A stretch of DNA of 53,469 nucleotides, from assembly GCA_016841675.1 (NCBI GenBank), contig JAENYQ010000015.1, positions 1-53,469 of the forward strand. The letters are read 5' to 3'. A program made the translations under genes and the position numbers. The stretch is from Desulfotomaculum sp. Its GTDB lineage: Bacteria; Bacillota; Desulfotomaculia; Desulfotomaculales; Desulfallaceae. Every line of letters starts with the position of its first letter. The first letter of the stretch is position 1. Of the stretch, positions 17,815 to 26,603 are shown one piece after another. Under the pieces are notes generated by a model that did not search any database, had not been told where the DNA came from, and saw nothing but the letters and a program-made list of their open reading frames with translations.

Positions 17815-18600
17815 TTACTCATAATTCTGAATGCGTTTTATATTGGTTGCCGTCCCTGTTTGAGTATCGATGTCAATAATAACAGCATTAAACTGATATG
17901 GTCCGTTAGCTACTTCAAATTTTCTCGGCATCTGGGTGATGAACTTTTCCAGCACCGCTTCTTTTTTAACGCCGATAACCGAGTCCATCGGCCCAGTCAT
18001 GCCAACATCGGTAATATAAGCCGTACCTCCGGGAAAGACCCGCTCATCGGCGGTTTGTACATGGGTGTGGGTACCGCATACCGCCGACACCTTGCCTTCC
18101 AGGTGGTAGGCCATAGCAATTTTTTCAGACGTAGCTTCGGCATGAAAATCCAACAGGATAATTTTGCTCCAATCCTGCAACACCGGTATAACTTCGTCGG
18201 CTTTCCGAAACGGACAATCCAGATCTGGCATGAAAACACGACCGGACAGGTTGATTACCCCGACCTTGATACCGTTTTTTGTTTGGTACCGACCGTATCC
18301 TGCACCCGGTGCCCCGGGAGGATAATTACCTGGCCTGATGATCCTGTCTTCCTTGGCGATTAAGTTATATATCTCTTTTTTATTCCAAACATGGTTACCC
18401 ATGGTGATGACTTCCACGCCGGCCGAAAAGAGTTCACCGGCCACTTCTCGAGTGATTCCGTTACCCCCGGCGGCGTTTTCACCGTTGGCTATGGTCAGGT
18501 TTATTCTTTCGTCCCGTACCAACCCCGGGATATTCTCAATGAGCGCCCGACGTCCCGGGCGCCCCACAACATCACCAATCATTAATATTCTTATACTCAA
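17815..18600 (-). CDS. ymdB: YmdB-family metallophosphoesterase
   Basis: About 261 residues. Metal-site motifs GDVVGRPGR, ANGENAAGGNG, ITMGNHVWNKKE, LLDFHAEATSEK and GTHTHVQTADER, and the ending GMTGPMDSVIGV, mark the TIGR00282/YmdB family, dinuclear-metal 2',3'-cyclic nucleotide phosphodiesterases that influence biofilm and sporulation decisions in Bacillus. AGGTGG lies 8 nt before a TTG at 18598-18600, which I take as the start; the GTG at 18612 overlaps the Shine-Dalgarno. The upstream gene stops 12 nt away, and rny lies beyond it, the conserved rny-ymdB pairing. Confidence 0.93.
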   Translation of the reverse strand: MSIRILMIGDVVGRPGRRALIENIPGLVRDERINLTIANGENAAGGNGITREVAGELFSAGVEVITMGNHVWNKKEIYNLIAKEDRIIRPGNYPPGAPGAGYGRYQTKNGIKVGVINLSGRVFMPDLDCPFRKADEVIPVLQDWSKIILLDFHAEATSEKIAMAYHLEGKVSAVCGTHTHVQTADERVFPGGTAYITDVGMTGPMDSVIGVKKEAVLEKFITQMPRKFEVANGPYQFNAVIIDIDTQTGTATNIKRIQNYE

Positions 18601-18612
18601 AATAGAAACCAC

Positions 18613-19131
18613 CTATTTGTTGAAAACAAGAACCCTTCCCTCTTCCCGAAACGCGTAAAGTTTTTTATTTCCTTCCGAAACCCTTACACTCTCCAACATA
18701 TGTTCGATAATCTCATCCTGGACCACCAGGTCTTCCTCGATCAGGTTGTCCCCCAGATCAGATATTAAATCCTTTTCCCAAAACTGACAAAATACTTCAA
18801 CCACTAGATTAATTTCGTCTTGAGCCAGTGTTTCTACATCTCTTCTAATTTCAATCACAGTTAGATCTTCAAAAACCTGGTATGTAATTTCAACCAGAGG
18901 AGTTTCTTTTTTCTCAAGGTAATTAAATGCCCGTATGTGATCAAGGATATGCGTTTCAAAATTTTGCATTTCCTCTTCACTAACAGCCCGAGAACAAATA
19001 AAATTAAATTTTAATAAATGTTCCTCCGGGTCAAAATTGATTGTGGCAACCTCGGGATACCTAACCAATATTGAAATTAGAAGCCCTACGCTGTCAGTAA
19101 CATCTTCCCCGACCTTTAACCGAGTCTGCAA
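18613..19131 (-). CDS. Conserved hypothetical protein between rny and ymdB
   Basis: About 172 residues, acidic, no membrane segment, no family recognised. It has an alpha/beta look: VGLLISILVRYPEVATINFDP and LLKFNFIC near the N-terminus, then a helix, VEITYQVFEDLTVIEI, and an acidic helical end. AGGTG precedes TTG at 19129-19131; an upstream GTG at 19161 is also in frame. It is encoded between two RNA-metabolism genes, so a role there is possible but only by context. Confidence 0.65.
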   Translation of the reverse strand: MQTRLKVGEDVTDSVGLLISILVRYPEVATINFDPEEHLLKFNFICSRAVSEEEMQNFETHILDHIRAFNYLEKKETPLVEITYQVFEDLTVIEIRRDVETLAQDEINLVVEVFCQFWEKDLISDLGDNLIEEDLVVQDEIIEHMLESVRVSEGNKKLYAFREEGRVLVFNK

Positions 19132-19257
19132 AAAGCACACCTTCCTTCCAATCAGGCACACATAATCAAATAAAACTTCTTTGTAACTTTATATATTCCT
19201 GCCTGGTTGGTTCTTTTAGCTAATTAAAAAATTTTCCATTCTTAAAAATCCATTAAA

Positions 19258-19308
19258 TATAAAAAACGATCTCTTCCTTAAAATATATTTTCGGTAAGAG
19301 ATCGTTTG
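19258..19308 (-). terminator. Terminator of rny
   Basis: Minus-strand stem AAACGATCTCTT / AAGAGATCGTTT with an AT-rich loop, followed by six T residues, starting a few bases after the rny stop. Confidence 0.85.
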
Positions 19309-19313
19309 TTTGC

Positions 19314-20861
19314 TTATTTAGCGTAATCTACAACTCGTGTTTCCCGGATAATCATGACCTTAATTTGCCCTGGGTAATCCAGCTCATTTTCGATCCTCTT
19401 GGCTATTTCTCTGACCAGTTTAACTGCACCAAGATCGTCAACTTTATCAGGCTTGACCATAATCCTAATTTCACGGCCAGCCTGGATGGCGTATGATTTT
19501 TCCACACCTTCAAATGCTCCGGCAATCTCTTCAAGCTTTTGCAGTCGCTTAATGTAAGTCTCCAAGGTTTCCCGCCTGGCTCCAGGGCGAGCCGCAGATA
19601 TAGCATCTGCCGCCTGAATCAGTCCGGCTACAATGGTTTTTGGTTCCTCGTCTCCATGGTGAGCAGCAATGGCATGAATAACATCTTTGTTTTCCCTATA
19701 TTTCTGGGCCAGCTCCACGCCAATGGTCACATGAGGTCCTTCCACCTCGTGGTCCACTGCCTTGCCGATATCGTGCAGCAGTCCTGCCCGCTTGGCTAAC
19801 TGAATATCCACTCCAAGTTCTGCCGCCATCAGCCCACCCAAATGAGCCACTTCAACAGAATGCTTTAAGACATTTTGCCCATAACTGGTGCGGTATTTTA
19901 GCCGACCCAGCAAATAAATCAGTTCCGGATGCAGTCCATGGACGCCGGTATCGAATACCGCCTGTTCGCCAGCTTCGCGAATCTGTTGTTCCACTTCCTT
20001 GCGTGCTTTTTCAACCATTTCTTCAATTCGGGCCGGATGAATACGCCCATCCACAATAAGTTTTTCCAGTGCGATCCTGGCTGTTTCACGGCGGATGGGG
20101 TCAAAACCCGAGAGTATTACTGCCTCGGGGGTATCATCAATAATTAAATCTATACCGGTAGCCGTCTCAAAGGCTCTGATGTTTCTGCCCTCCCGACCAA
20201 TAATCCGCCCCTTCATCTCGTCATTGGGGAGCGGAATCACCGCTACGGTGGTCTCTGCCACGTGGTCGGCCGCACATCGCTGAATGGCCGAGGTAATTAC
20301 TTCCCTGGCCCGCTTCTCGCCTTCTTCCTTGGCTTTGTTTTCAATTTCTTTAATCATAATTGCTGCTTCATGCTGTATTTCTTTTTCAACATCGGAAAGC
20401 AGGATTTGCCTTGCCTCATCGGATGATAATCCCGATACCCTTTCCAGTTCAGCCACTTGGCGGGCACATAGAGAGGATAACTCTGCTTTAAGTTTCTCGG
20501 CGTCAGCATCCTTACGGCTAAGCTGTTCTTCCTTTCTTTCGATGCCTTCAGTCTTACGGTCCAGCGATTCCTCTTTCTGAATCAATCTGCGTTCGAGCCT
20601 TTGCAGCTCGTTCCTTCGTTCCTTATTTTCCCTTTCCATTTCGTTGCGCTGTCTGAGTATTTCCTCTTTGGCTTCCAGCACGGATTCCCGTTTTTTCCGT
20701 TCGACTTCCTTGTTCGCTTCATCCAATATGTTTTTAGCTTGAATTTCAGCAGAAGCGATTTTGCCTTCGGCAATCGTTTTTCTAATCAAGTAACCGGCCC
20801 CAAAACCAAAGATGCCCAAAATACCAGCTATAACTATCGTTAATATTAAATCAGGGCTCAA
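19314..20861 (-). CDS. rny: Ribonuclease Y
   Basis: 515-residue membrane-anchored endoribonuclease that starts bulk mRNA decay. It has an N-terminal membrane helix (about 4-25), a long charged coiled coil to about residue 200, a KH domain ([19 protein letters not shown]) and an HD phosphohydrolase domain ([30 protein letters not shown]). Length and order are normal. The start is TTG, with GGAGG 8 nt upstream. The gene has its own promoter, an unusual terminator in its leader (20909-20937) and a terminator of its own. Confidence 0.97.
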   Translation of the reverse strand: MSPDLILTIVIAGILGIFGFGAGYLIRKTIAEGKIASAEIQAKNILDEANKEVERKKRESVLEAKEEILRQRNEMERENKERRNELQRLERRLIQKEESLDRKTEGIERKEEQLSRKDADAEKLKAELSSLCARQVAELERVSGLSSDEARQILLSDVEKEIQHEAAIMIKEIENKAKEEGEKRAREVITSAIQRCAADHVAETTVAVIPLPNDEMKGRIIGREGRNIRAFETATGIDLIIDDTPEAVILSGFDPIRRETARIALEKLIVDGRIHPARIEEMVEKARKEVEQQIREAGEQAVFDTGVHGLHPELIYLLGRLKYRTSYGQNVLKHSVEVAHLGGLMAAELGVDIQLAKRAGLLHDIGKAVDHEVEGPHVTIGVELAQKYRENKDVIHAIAAHHGDEEPKTIVAGLIQAADAISAARPGARRETLETYIKRLQKLEEIAGAFEGVEKSYAIQAGREIRIMVKPDKVDDLGAVKLVREIAKRIENELDYPGQIKVMIIRETRVVDYAK

Positions 20862-20908
20862 GTTTTCACCTCCAATGCTTAAAAAATAAGCTTATTTTCG
20901 CCGGCAAC

Positions 20909-20937
20909 AAAAAAAACACCGAGCGTTATTCTCGGTA
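20909..20937 (-). terminator. Terminator hairpin within the rny leader (possible attenuator)
   Basis: Minus-strand ACCGAG / CTCGGT stem with a 7-nt loop, followed by eight T residues. It lies between the promoter at 21017-21045 and the rny start at 20861, so transcripts from that promoter must read through it to reach rny. Confidence 0.7.
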
Positions 20938-21016
20938 AGAAAAAGAATCGGACCTTTTAATATAGTTTGTCCGCCAACGGCTGTAAGAAAACATACATTC
21001 CCGCATCATCGCGCAT

Positions 21017-21045
21017 AATATACCAGTATAAAATATACCAGTCAA
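21017..21045 (-). promoter_or_regulatory. Sigma-A-type promoter upstream of rny
   Basis: Minus-strand TTGACT (21040-21045), 17-bp spacer, TATATT (21017-21022). It lies after the recX terminator and drives a leader of about 150 nt in front of rny. The rest of the 20862-21185 gap holds no gene. Confidence 0.65.
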
Positions 21046-21105
21046 GTAAACACGGGCATACATTTTCCTTGATTGTTCAGTATAATATATTTTTTTTAGA
21101 AAAAT

Positions 21106-21131
21106 ATATATAAAAAACCCGAAGCCCGGAT
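21106..21131 (-). terminator. Small terminator after recX
   Basis: Minus-strand short GC-rich stem within CCGGGCTTCGGG followed by six T residues and an AT-rich run, about 55 nt after recX. Confidence 0.5.
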
Positions 21132-21185
21132 GGTTCCAATTCAACTTTCTCCCGAATGTAATTTTACTTTTTTTCCGGTACCCTG

Positions 21186-21659
21186 TCAAGATATATCAAA
21201 CCGGCCATCTTCAACTATGGTGCGGTATACCTTATTTATTACAGTACCCGAAAAACCGCGCCGAGATAATAAACCAGCTATCCGGCACCATTTAATTCCA
21301 GTGCCCGGATTCATTTTTCTATAAGCCAAGCGCCTAGCCGCCTCATATTCGCAATCTTCATCATATCCAAGCAGCTCATCGGCAATAATTTCTCTATTTA
21401 TACCTTTTTGAAGCAGTTCGGCCCACAAGTACCTGGCCCCCACCGATTTAGTGGCCAGGCGTTGTTTAATCCAGTCCTTGGCAAATAACTTGTCGTCCAG
21501 AAATTTTTGTTCCTTCAACTGGGCTAATACCGTTTCTATAACCGACTCTTCAAACCCGGCCCTCGCCAGCCGGGTTTGAAGTTCATATGCGGTTCTTGAT
21601 CGATAGGCTAGCAGTCTGTAACACTTGTCTTTGGCCTGTTTGAAAACAGTTTCGGTCAT
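21186..21659 (-). CDS. recX: Regulatory protein RecX
   Basis: 157-residue all-helical protein. LLAYRSRTAYELQTRLARAGF, the repeated three-helix units and the KFLDDKLFAKDWIKQRL segment are the RecX pattern. RecX binds RecA filaments and limits their growth. It starts 8 nt after the recA stop and so shares the SOS-controlled transcript. Confidence 0.93.
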   Translation of the reverse strand: MTETVFKQAKDKCYRLLAYRSRTAYELQTRLARAGFEESVIETVLAQLKEQKFLDDKLFAKDWIKQRLATKSVGARYLWAELLQKGINREIIADELLGYDEDCEYEAARRLAYRKMNPGTGIKWCRIAGLLSRRGFSGTVINKVYRTIVEDGRFDIS

Positions 21660-21666
21660 GTCAGAG

Positions 21667-22710
21667 TTACTCCACCTCGGTGGCGTTTGCTACTGCGGCT
21701 TGGGATTTGGTATCTTCATTGTACGGTAATCCAACCTGACGCCGCACTTGGTTTTCCACATCATCGGTCATTTCGGGCCGTTGCGCAAATAATTCCTTGA
21801 CATTTTCCCGTCCCTGACCCAGCCTCTCATCCCGGTACGAATACCAGGCACCGCTTTTATTCACGATACCTAGTTCCACCGCCATGTCAAGAATGCAGCC
21901 TTCCCGGGAAATGCCGGTGCCGTACATAATATCAAATTCAGCTTGTTTAAAAGGAGGAGCTACCTTGTTCTTGACCACCTTTACCCTGGTTCGATTGCCA
22001 ATGATGTCGCTTCCATTTTTTAAACTCTCGATCCGGCGCACGTCTAGGCGAACGGAACCATAAAATTTGAGCGCTCTGCCCCCCGGGGTAGTTTCCGGAT
22101 TACCAAACATAATGCCAACCTTTTCCCGTAACTGGTTGATAAATACAGTAGTACAACGAGACTTGCTAATCACACCGGTAAGTTTGCGAAGCGCTTGGGA
22201 CATCAACCTGGCCTGCAGGCCCACATGGGCATCGCCCATTTCACCCTCTATTTCGGCACGGGGCACCAGCGCTGCTACGCTGTCAATTACCACCACGTCT
22301 ATGGCGCCGCTGCGCACCAGGTGTTCGGCAATTTCAAGCGCCTGTTCCCCGGTGTCGGGCTGAGATATGTACAAGTTGTCTATATCCACGCCGATTCTGC
22401 CTGCATAGGCTGCATCCAGAGCGTGTTCGGCGTCAATAAATGCTGCGGTGCCTCCAGCCTTTTGAGCCTGGGCAATTACATGCAATGCTACAGTGGTTTT
22501 ACCCGAGGATTCAGGGCCAAATATCTCTACCACCCGCCCGCGGGGCAAACCGCCCACCCCTAGAGCAATATCCAGGGACAGCGCCCCGGTGGGAATGACT
22601 TCCACGTTAGCTCTGGCCGCATCCGCACCCAGTTTCATAATTGAACCTTTACCGAACTGTTTTTCGATATTCAAAAGAGCGTTATCCAGCGCTTTCTGTT
22701 TTTCCTGCAT
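21667..22710 (-). CDS. recA: Recombinase RecA
   Basis: 347 residues. [12 protein letters not shown] at the N-terminus, Walker [27 protein letters not shown], and the L2 region [22 protein letters not shown] are all present. Strand exchange, homologous repair and SOS co-protease. The frame is open for 28 codons upstream, but GGAGG (22718-22722) is 7 nt from ATG 22708-22710 and 4 nt from ATG 22711-22713, so the start is one of these. A sigma-A promoter and a LexA box lie just upstream. Confidence 0.98.
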   Translation of the reverse strand: MQEKQKALDNALLNIEKQFGKGSIMKLGADAARANVEVIPTGALSLDIALGVGGLPRGRVVEIFGPESSGKTTVALHVIAQAQKAGGTAAFIDAEHALDAAYAGRIGVDIDNLYISQPDTGEQALEIAEHLVRSGAIDVVVIDSVAALVPRAEIEGEMGDAHVGLQARLMSQALRKLTGVISKSRCTTVFINQLREKVGIMFGNPETTPGGRALKFYGSVRLDVRRIESLKNGSDIIGNRTRVKVVKNKVAPPFKQAEFDIMYGTGISREGCILDMAVELGIVNKSGAWYSYRDERLGQGRENVKELFAQRPEMTDDVENQVRRQVGLPYNEDTKSQAAVANATEVE

Positions 22711-22726
22711 CATCAGACCTCCAACT

Positions 22727-22740
22727 AAAACATATGTTCG
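22727..22740 (-). promoter_or_regulatory. LexA (DinR) box of recA
   Basis: Minus-strand CGAACATATGTTTT fits the Gram-positive SOS operator CGAACRNRYGTTYC except for the last base. It sits just downstream of the -10 element, where bound LexA would block transcription. Confidence 0.75.
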
Positions 22741-22747
22741 CTTAATC

Positions 22748-22776
22748 ATTCTAAACTTATTTCCTGTTTGTGTCAA
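22748..22776 (-). promoter_or_regulatory. Sigma-A promoter of recA
   Basis: Minus-strand TTGACA (22771-22776), exactly 17 bp, then TAGAAT (22748-22753). Confidence 0.8.
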
Positions 22777-22778
22777 TA

Positions 22779-22825
22779 CTTTAATTGGGGACATTCATAC
22801 ATTGGGGGTCCCGGTCCCCTTTCCT
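22779..22825. repeat. GGGGACA-type repeat fragment
   Basis: TTGGGGACATTCATACATTGG followed by GTCCCGGTCCCC resembles parts of the repeats at 35610-35695, 38690-38815 and 43750-43830. It lies between cinA and the recA promoter. Confidence 0.6.
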
Positions 22826-22826
22826 T

Positions 22827-24068
22827 TTACCCCTGATGTAGCCCTAATAAAAACTGCCGAACCATATTTAGGGCTGTATTAGTGGCCCCGGCACGTACCC
22901 CCGTGCGTAGCCCGGGAAAAATGCGCCGTTTACAGAACACCTTGTCGCCGGCAGCCAGGGCTATGTAAACAAGGCCCACCGGTTTCCCGGGCGTCTCGCC
23001 TTCCGGGCCGGCAATACCGGTTACACCCAGTCCAAAGGATGAACCAGTCACCCGGCAAATGCCTTCAGCCATGGCTCTGGCAGTTTGTTCGCTGACTGCG
23101 CCATAACTGGCGATAACCTCACCGGGGACACCCAGCAGGTCGGTTTTTAACTCGTTACTGTAAGAAACAATCCCACCCAAAAAATAGCGTGAACTACCTG
23201 GGACATCAGTCAACAGTTTCATAACCTGGCCTCCGGTACAAGACTCGGCTGCCGAGATTGTAAGACCCCGTTCAAGAAGCAATGAACTTACCGTTTCATT
23301 TAGTAATTCATCGTCTTGGCCGAACACATAATCGCTAAGCTCAGCTGCTATCCGCAGCGCCGTTTCTTCCGCCATCCGGCGGGACTGACTGCCTGCGCGG
23401 GCTGTTACCCGTACGTGTACTTCACCGGGAATAGCCACATATGAGATGGTTGGATTTCCCGGCACATGCATTTCCTGCAGTCGGTCCTGCACTTGTGACT
23501 CGGACAGACCGGTCACTTTAAGCACGATGGAATGCATTGCCACCCCGCTAGCTGCGAGTTTATTCAGATAACTCTTAACATGGTTCTCAAACACCACTTT
23601 AAGTTCTCTTGGGGGGCCTGGCAGTAATATAATTATTTTTCCCCCGCTCCGTATCATCAGTCCGGGAGCGGTGCCGGCAGAGTTTGGTAATACCATGGCT
23701 CCGCGAGGAACAAACACCTGCTTTTTTATGCTTGCCGGCAACGGTAATCCGCGGTGGGCAAAAATTTGGTTTAATTTATGTAGAGTATTATCGTCCTGAA
23801 CCATTTCCAGGCCCAGTAGTGCGGCTACTGTTTCGCTGGTCAGGTCATCCTCGGTAGGTCCCAGGCCACCGGTAACAATAAGCAGGTCTGTACGGGCCAA
23901 CGAGTCTTGCAGTATGGCCTTTAAAGCTTCACGGTTATCGCCCACGGCAGTATGTAAAGTGACCTCAATACCAAGTGCGGCCAATTCACGTCCCAGGAAC
24001 TGAGCATGCGTATTGACAACTTCCCCCAGCAATAATTCTGTGCCGGTAAAAACAATTTCTGCCTGCAA
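22827..24068 (-). CDS. cinA: CinA: molybdopterin-binding/NMN amidohydrolase protein
   Basis: About 413 residues in two domains. The N-terminal MoaB/CinA-like domain has VFTGTELLLGEVVN and LIVTGGLGPTEDDLTSE; the C-terminal CinA (PncC) domain has ISAAESCTGGQVMKLLTDVPGSS in the form ESCTGG and GVTGIAGPEG. The latter deamidates nicotinamide mononucleotide. The start is TTG at 24066-24068 (GGGG 8 nt upstream), giving an N-terminus QAEIVFTGTELLLG that matches the family; the GTG three codons earlier is too close to the Shine-Dalgarno. It lies upstream of recA, as in many Firmicutes. Confidence 0.95.
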   Translation of the reverse strand: MQAEIVFTGTELLLGEVVNTHAQFLGRELAALGIEVTLHTAVGDNREALKAILQDSLARTDLLIVTGGLGPTEDDLTSETVAALLGLEMVQDDNTLHKLNQIFAHRGLPLPASIKKQVFVPRGAMVLPNSAGTAPGLMIRSGGKIIILLPGPPRELKVVFENHVKSYLNKLAASGVAMHSIVLKVTGLSESQVQDRLQEMHVPGNPTISYVAIPGEVHVRVTARAGSQSRRMAEETALRIAAELSDYVFGQDDELLNETVSSLLLERGLTISAAESCTGGQVMKLLTDVPGSSRYFLGGIVSYSNELKTDLLGVPGEVIASYGAVSEQTARAMAEGICRVTGSSFGLGVTGIAGPEGETPGKPVGLVYIALAAGDKVFCKRRIFPGLRTGVRAGATNTALNMVRQFLLGLHQG

Positions 24069-24185
24069 TTCTTCCACCCCACATTTTATATTGTGCTTAT
24101 TCGTGTTTAACTCGGCTATTCCCTGCCAGTATTTTATAAGTATGCTCTATTTTTAAGTCTCATTGCAAATAAGAAAGTAAAAAAC

Positions 24186-24242
24186 AAAAAGGGGACAGGC
24201 ATCTTTTTTCAAAAGCCGAAAAAAGCAGCCTGTCCCCTTTTT
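24186..24242. repeat. GGGGACAGGC long hairpin
   Basis: AAAAAGGGGACAGGC (24186-24200) and its exact inverse (24228-24242) enclose CTTTTTTC/GAAAAAAG, so nearly the whole 57 bp folds. A similar hairpin is at 30777-30837. It may also terminate transcription in both directions. Confidence 0.8.
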
Positions 24243-24257
24243 GGTATACTTTCCTTA

Positions 24258-24290
24258 ACAAAAAAAAACAGTGCATTAACATGCACTGCG
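24258..24290 (-). terminator. Terminator of the FtsH-like protease gene
   Basis: Minus-strand CAGTGCAT GTTA ATGCACTG followed by nine T residues, about 10 nt after the stop. Confidence 0.9.
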
Positions 24291-24300
24291 TCTCTTGCCG

Positions 24301-25782
24301 TTAATGGGCAATATATTTTTTGCTCAGGGAACGAAAATATTCACCTGATATCTTTTCCTCTGTCAGGAGAATATGCACCACCTGATTTATGACTCCTCCG
24401 ACACGCCCCAGGAATTCGCGCACCTTTTTTTCTTGGCTCTTGATGATACCGGTAACAGCCCGGTATCGTAAATCCGCCGGCAGAATATCCGGATCCACCA
24501 CGCCAAGTTCGGACATGCCGCAACGAATAATTTGCCCCGCCGTGCGCATTGCCTGTTCGAAATCATTGCCGGCACCTGTGCTGCGACCACCTAATATCAG
24601 CTCTTCAGCTATAGACCCGGCAAGCATAACCTGAATTTGGTTCTCCAAGTACTCCCGGGTGTGCATGTAGGTGTCATCTTCCGGCACTTGGCGCATATAA
24701 CCAAGCGCCTCACCACGCGGGGTAATGGTGAGCATGGCCACCGAGCCCGGCCGTATTCTTTCGCTAAGAAGGGCATGTCCCACCTCATGTACGGCCACTC
24801 GTTCCAATTCATCCTTCGACGGGCGCCGGTCCAGTTTTTCGCCCATCATAACCTTATCTACAGCCTCCAAAAAGTGAACCTGCTTTATTTCGGTCCTGTC
24901 CTCACGCATGGCCAGGATAGCTCCCTCGTTAGCCAGACTCTCCAAGTGTGCCCCGCTAAAACCAAATGTTTCTTTGGCTATTTCCTCAAGGATAACGTCA
25001 TCTGCCAGCGGTTTGTTACGGAAGTGCAGCTTTAGTATTTCCAATCGACCGGCCTTGTCGGGCAAGTCAACTTTAACCTGACGGTCAAAACGGCCCGGCC
25101 GTAAAAGAGCCGGGTCAAGCATATCCACCCGGTTGGTGGCCGCCACCACCAACACCAGTACACGGTCATTTGTTTTCATGCCGTCCATCTCTACCAGCAA
25201 CTGGTTAAGTGTCTGGTCGTATTCATGATGGCTTGAATTCTGCCCTCTTTTACCACCTAGGATGTCAATTTCATCAATAAAAATGAGGGCACTGCGCTTT
25301 TTTTGTTTTTGGGCGTTGTTTCTGGCAGTCTGAAAAAGCTGCCGTACCCGCTGGGCGCCAACACCCGCGTACATTTCTATAAACTCCGAACCACTGCAGG
25401 ACACGAACAACGAATCGGTATACCCGGCTGCAGCTTTGGCCAACAGAGTTTTCCCTGTGCCAGGTGGCCCAGTCAGTAAAATCCCCTTGATCGGTCTAAT
25501 ACCAAGCCTAATAATCTTTTCCTGGTCTTTAATAAAGTCAAGGGCCTCTTTGAGTTCATTGATCGCCGTGTTCTGCCCCCCGACATCACCAAACGCGATG
25601 CCCGGCCTGGCCTTCATTGGTGCGGTGTTGAAATTCTTGGTCAACATGCCCCGGGACCGAGCCAGGTAAAATAGCACTCCGGCAGCCAAAGCAATGATAA
25701 AAATCGGGGTAATGTCGTAACCGGCCAGCAACAGAAATAATACCAGCGCCAATCCTATACCCAAGCCAACTTCTTTTAGCAC
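24301..25782 (-). CDS. FtsH-like AAA+ metalloprotease lacking the extracytoplasmic domain
   Basis: About 493 residues. Two membrane helices at the N-terminus (about 6-23 and 28-48) are separated by only a few residues, whereas FtsH has about 70 residues between them. The AAA domain is intact: FGDVGGQNTAINELKE, Walker A GPPGTGKT, Walker B ALIFIDEID, and LRPGRFDRQVKVDLP. The zinc protease has HEVGH and the third-ligand region STGAGNDFEQA. GTG at 25780-25782 has GGAGGGAGG upstream. It starts 5 nt after the stop of a single-pass membrane protein. It is a paralogue-type FtsH rather than the housekeeping one, judging by size and lack of the ectodomain. Confidence 0.88.
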   Translation of the reverse strand: MLKEVGLGIGLALVLFLLLAGYDITPIFIIALAAGVLFYLARSRGMLTKNFNTAPMKARPGIAFGDVGGQNTAINELKEALDFIKDQEKIIRLGIRPIKGILLTGPPGTGKTLLAKAAAGYTDSLFVSCSGSEFIEMYAGVGAQRVRQLFQTARNNAQKQKKRSALIFIDEIDILGGKRGQNSSHHEYDQTLNQLLVEMDGMKTNDRVLVLVVAATNRVDMLDPALLRPGRFDRQVKVDLPDKAGRLEILKLHFRNKPLADDVILEEIAKETFGFSGAHLESLANEGAILAMREDRTEIKQVHFLEAVDKVMMGEKLDRRPSKDELERVAVHEVGHALLSERIRPGSVAMLTITPRGEALGYMRQVPEDDTYMHTREYLENQIQVMLAGSIAEELILGGRSTGAGNDFEQAMRTAGQIIRCGMSELGVVDPDILPADLRYRAVTGIIKSQEKKVREFLGRVGGVINQVVHILLTEEKISGEYFRSLSKKYIAH

Positions 25783-25786
25783 TGTT

Positions 25787-26344
25787 CTACCTCCCTCCAG
25801 TATCAGCATCACCCGAGATGTAACCTGATAATTGTGGTCTGTGAATTACTTCATACAGATAGTACTGCCCGTGACTCATCTGCCAATAGATATTGTTTTC
25901 ATCTATAAATACTTTGGACTCCACATCGACATGACCGGCAGACTCATTGAGCTCATCAGCCATGTCCCGAAAATTACCCTGCACCAAGGCTTCTTGAATG
26001 GCAAATTGCCCCTGGTAATATAAATTTACTAGCTTATCGTCTCGTTTATCAACTAATTCTATTGAAAACCGGTCACTACCCATGACCTCTTTTACTGCAT
26101 CATTAATCTGAGAGTAGGCAAGCATCAGGTTTTCAGTTTCCTTCATGGTAACTGAAACCTGATACAAGCCGGTATCCGAATCCTCAATCCTGTATTCAGT
26201 CACCAAAGGGTTGGCTTCCAGTTCTTTCTTCAACGGCTCTTTAAAGTTAAGGCTGTTATACAGCCAATGCGCCCCTAAAAAAGCGGCCAGCGCTATACCT
26301 AACACCACTACGACTACATGTATTTTAATGCCCTGCCACTGCAT
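25787..26344 (-). CDS. Single-pass membrane protein encoded with the FtsH-like protease
   Basis: 185 residues, no family recognised. One hydrophobic helix (about 8-30) is followed by an acidic extracytoplasmic domain of about 150 residues rich in beta-type segments (YRIEDSDTGLYQVSVTM, RFSIELVDKRDDKLVNLYY). Its stop is next to the Shine-Dalgarno of the protease gene, so the two are co-translated. It may supply the outside domain the protease lacks; this is inference. The ATG start has no strong Shine-Dalgarno (AGGATGATAAA). Confidence 0.7.
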   Translation of the reverse strand: MQWQGIKIHVVVVVLGIALAAFLGAHWLYNSLNFKEPLKKELEANPLVTEYRIEDSDTGLYQVSVTMKETENLMLAYSQINDAVKEVMGSDRFSIELVDKRDDKLVNLYYQGQFAIQEALVQGNFRDMADELNESAGHVDVESKVFIDENNIYWQMSHGQYYLYEVIHRPQLSGYISGDADTGGR

Positions 26345-26562
26345 TTTATCATCCTTCCTACATATGTAGCTGAATGAATTCCGATGCCATGCTTGTGCGG
26401 GATATTCGACACTTTCAAATTTAAAGACCCGTACAACGAATTATTATAACATGCCCCGCCTGTTAAACGTTCAGGGAAATGTCGCCATTGACTAGCCAAA
26501 CTCCGGCCCGTTGACACCACGTCCTCCATTATCGGTATGGCACGGCACCAGCCCTATAAATG

Positions 26563-26591
26563 TAAAAAACCCCGCCTAAGTCAGCAGGGTC
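26563..26591 (-). terminator. Terminator of pgsA
   Basis: Minus-strand ACCCTGC / GCGGGGT stem (one G-T pair) followed by six T residues. Confidence 0.75.
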
Positions 26592-26603
26592 TGTCATTTA
26601 CCC

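Noticed and set aside
20926-21189. 87-codon frame in the recX-rny gap
   Set aside because: Low-complexity, crosses a promoter and two terminators, no Shine-Dalgarno; more likely leader RNA.
22711-22794. 28-residue N-terminal extension of RecA
   Set aside because: The frame is open, but it spans the promoter and LexA box and lacks homology; the start is at the double ATG.
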